Below are positions 63,621-64,000 of a DNA stretch of 64,000 bases, in pieces. The first letter of the stretch is position 1. Every line of letters begins with the position of its first letter. The notes under the pieces were generated by a model. It was given only the letters and a program-made list of their open reading frames with translations, was not told the DNA's origin and did not search any database. Made by a program: the position numbers and the translations under genes. Source of the stretch: Bacteroidota bacterium (GTDB lineage Bacteria; Bacteroidota; Ignavibacteria; Ignavibacteriales; Melioribacteraceae); contig JAEWUC010000007.1 in assembly GCA_023397505.1 (NCBI GenBank), positions 124,001 through 188,000 of the forward strand. The letters are read 5' to 3'.

Positions 63621-64000
63621 CTACTTGGAGATTAGTTCAACCACATTTTTATTGGATGATAAATCTTTACGGGTAGTTTTCAATGTTTTCTGCATTGCAT
63701 CTTTACCTTCAAGATGTGCAACCAACTCAACAGTAGTCAGTGTCTCGGATTTTGCAATCATACCATTGTCAATATTAAAAAGTATTGAACCGGAACCGGA
63801 AACTTTAGGATCTTCAAAACTATATTTCAATCCTTGTTGCTCTCCTTTCTTTTCACCTTCCCATGTAACACTTAAGTCAACATTTATTTTAGCTGCGTTA
63901 TCGCCGTCAATTTCAACTATGTCTTCAACTTTGAATTTAGCGTTGTTTTTAATCTGAAATACACTTAACTGTCCCGGATAATTCTTTTCCCAAACAGAAT
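63621..64000 (-). CDS. Unassigned protein, C-terminal part (cut by window edge)
   Basis: The minus-strand frame is open from the right edge to the stop at 63621: about 125 residues, including NYPGQLSVFQIKNNAKFKVE, VSGSGSILFNIDNGMIAKSE and a basic end SSNKNVVELISK. The alternating strand pattern with KINVDLSVTWEGEK suggests a beta-rich secreted or periplasmic protein of the DUF6263 kind. Convergent with nfeD. The gene start is beyond the window. Confidence 0.7.
   Translation of the reverse strand, partial: SVWEKNYPGQLSVFQIKNNAKFKVEDIVEIDGDNAAKINVDLSVTWEGEKKGEQQGLKYSFEDPKVSGSGSILFNIDNGMIAKSETLTTVELVAHLEGKDAMQKTLKTTRKDLSSNKNVVELISK

Overview
The window looks like a chromosomal segment of an Ignavibacteria-like member of the Bacteroidota/Chlorobi group. 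The DNA is AT-rich. It carries two TonB-dependent receptors with carboxypeptidase-like plug extensions, one followed by a DUF4249 lipoprotein. It also has PorV-like and DUF4835 outer-membrane/T9SS-type genes, PEGA lipoproteins, a sphingolipid (ceramide) locus, mitochondrial-type citrate synthase and many starts without a strong Shine-Dalgarno. The taxonomic placement is inference from gene content only.

Left part (1-8 kb): the 3' end of citrate synthase is followed by an error-prone polymerase locus with an unusual layout. A DnaE-type polymerase III alpha subunit is split into two clean ORFs. The PHP+palm half lies on the minus strand, and the fingers/HhH/OB half lies on the plus strand, with dinB (Pol IV) between them. 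dinB and the C-terminal half diverge from a perfect palindrome with 11-bp arms. A 135-bp direct repeat carries a second, truncated start of the N-terminal half beside citrate synthase. DUF72 and a 58-residue Cys-rich protein follow. Then comes tRNA-Ser(GCT) with a small GIY-YIG nuclease gene wedged between the tRNA and a damaged copy of its own 5' half. A second GIY-YIG gene sits in mirror-image fashion at tRNA-Ala(GGC) near 40.6 kb.

Middle (8-44 kb): a probable metal-uptake operon (His-rich small protein, lipoprotein, ZnuD-like receptor); acetyl-CoA synthetase; a receptor/DUF4249/PEGA-propeller gene set; a TetR-RND efflux operon; an aconitase/homoaconitase-like enzyme, CstA and a beta-decarboxylating dehydrogenase. 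After these come outer-membrane beta-barrel genes; a bacterial ceramide locus (GNAT-type ceramide synthase candidate, serine palmitoyltransferase, CerR-like reductase); PhoD phosphatase; racemase-fold protein, XRE regulator and MATE exporter.

Right part (44-64 kb): mostly plus-strand housekeeping genes. These are Maf, YtxH/DUF948, an EF-G paralogue, HIT, glycerate kinase, ThyX and DHFR, MutL, the methylmalonyl-CoA mutase catalytic chain, a UbiA-family transferase, CNNM/CorC, rhodanese, DCC, Tgt, YajC preceded by a gene that begins with a duplicated YajC start, a degenerate arginase-fold protein and NfeD. A partial minus-strand gene runs off the right edge. No CRISPR array, rRNA, replication origin or complete insertion sequence was seen.
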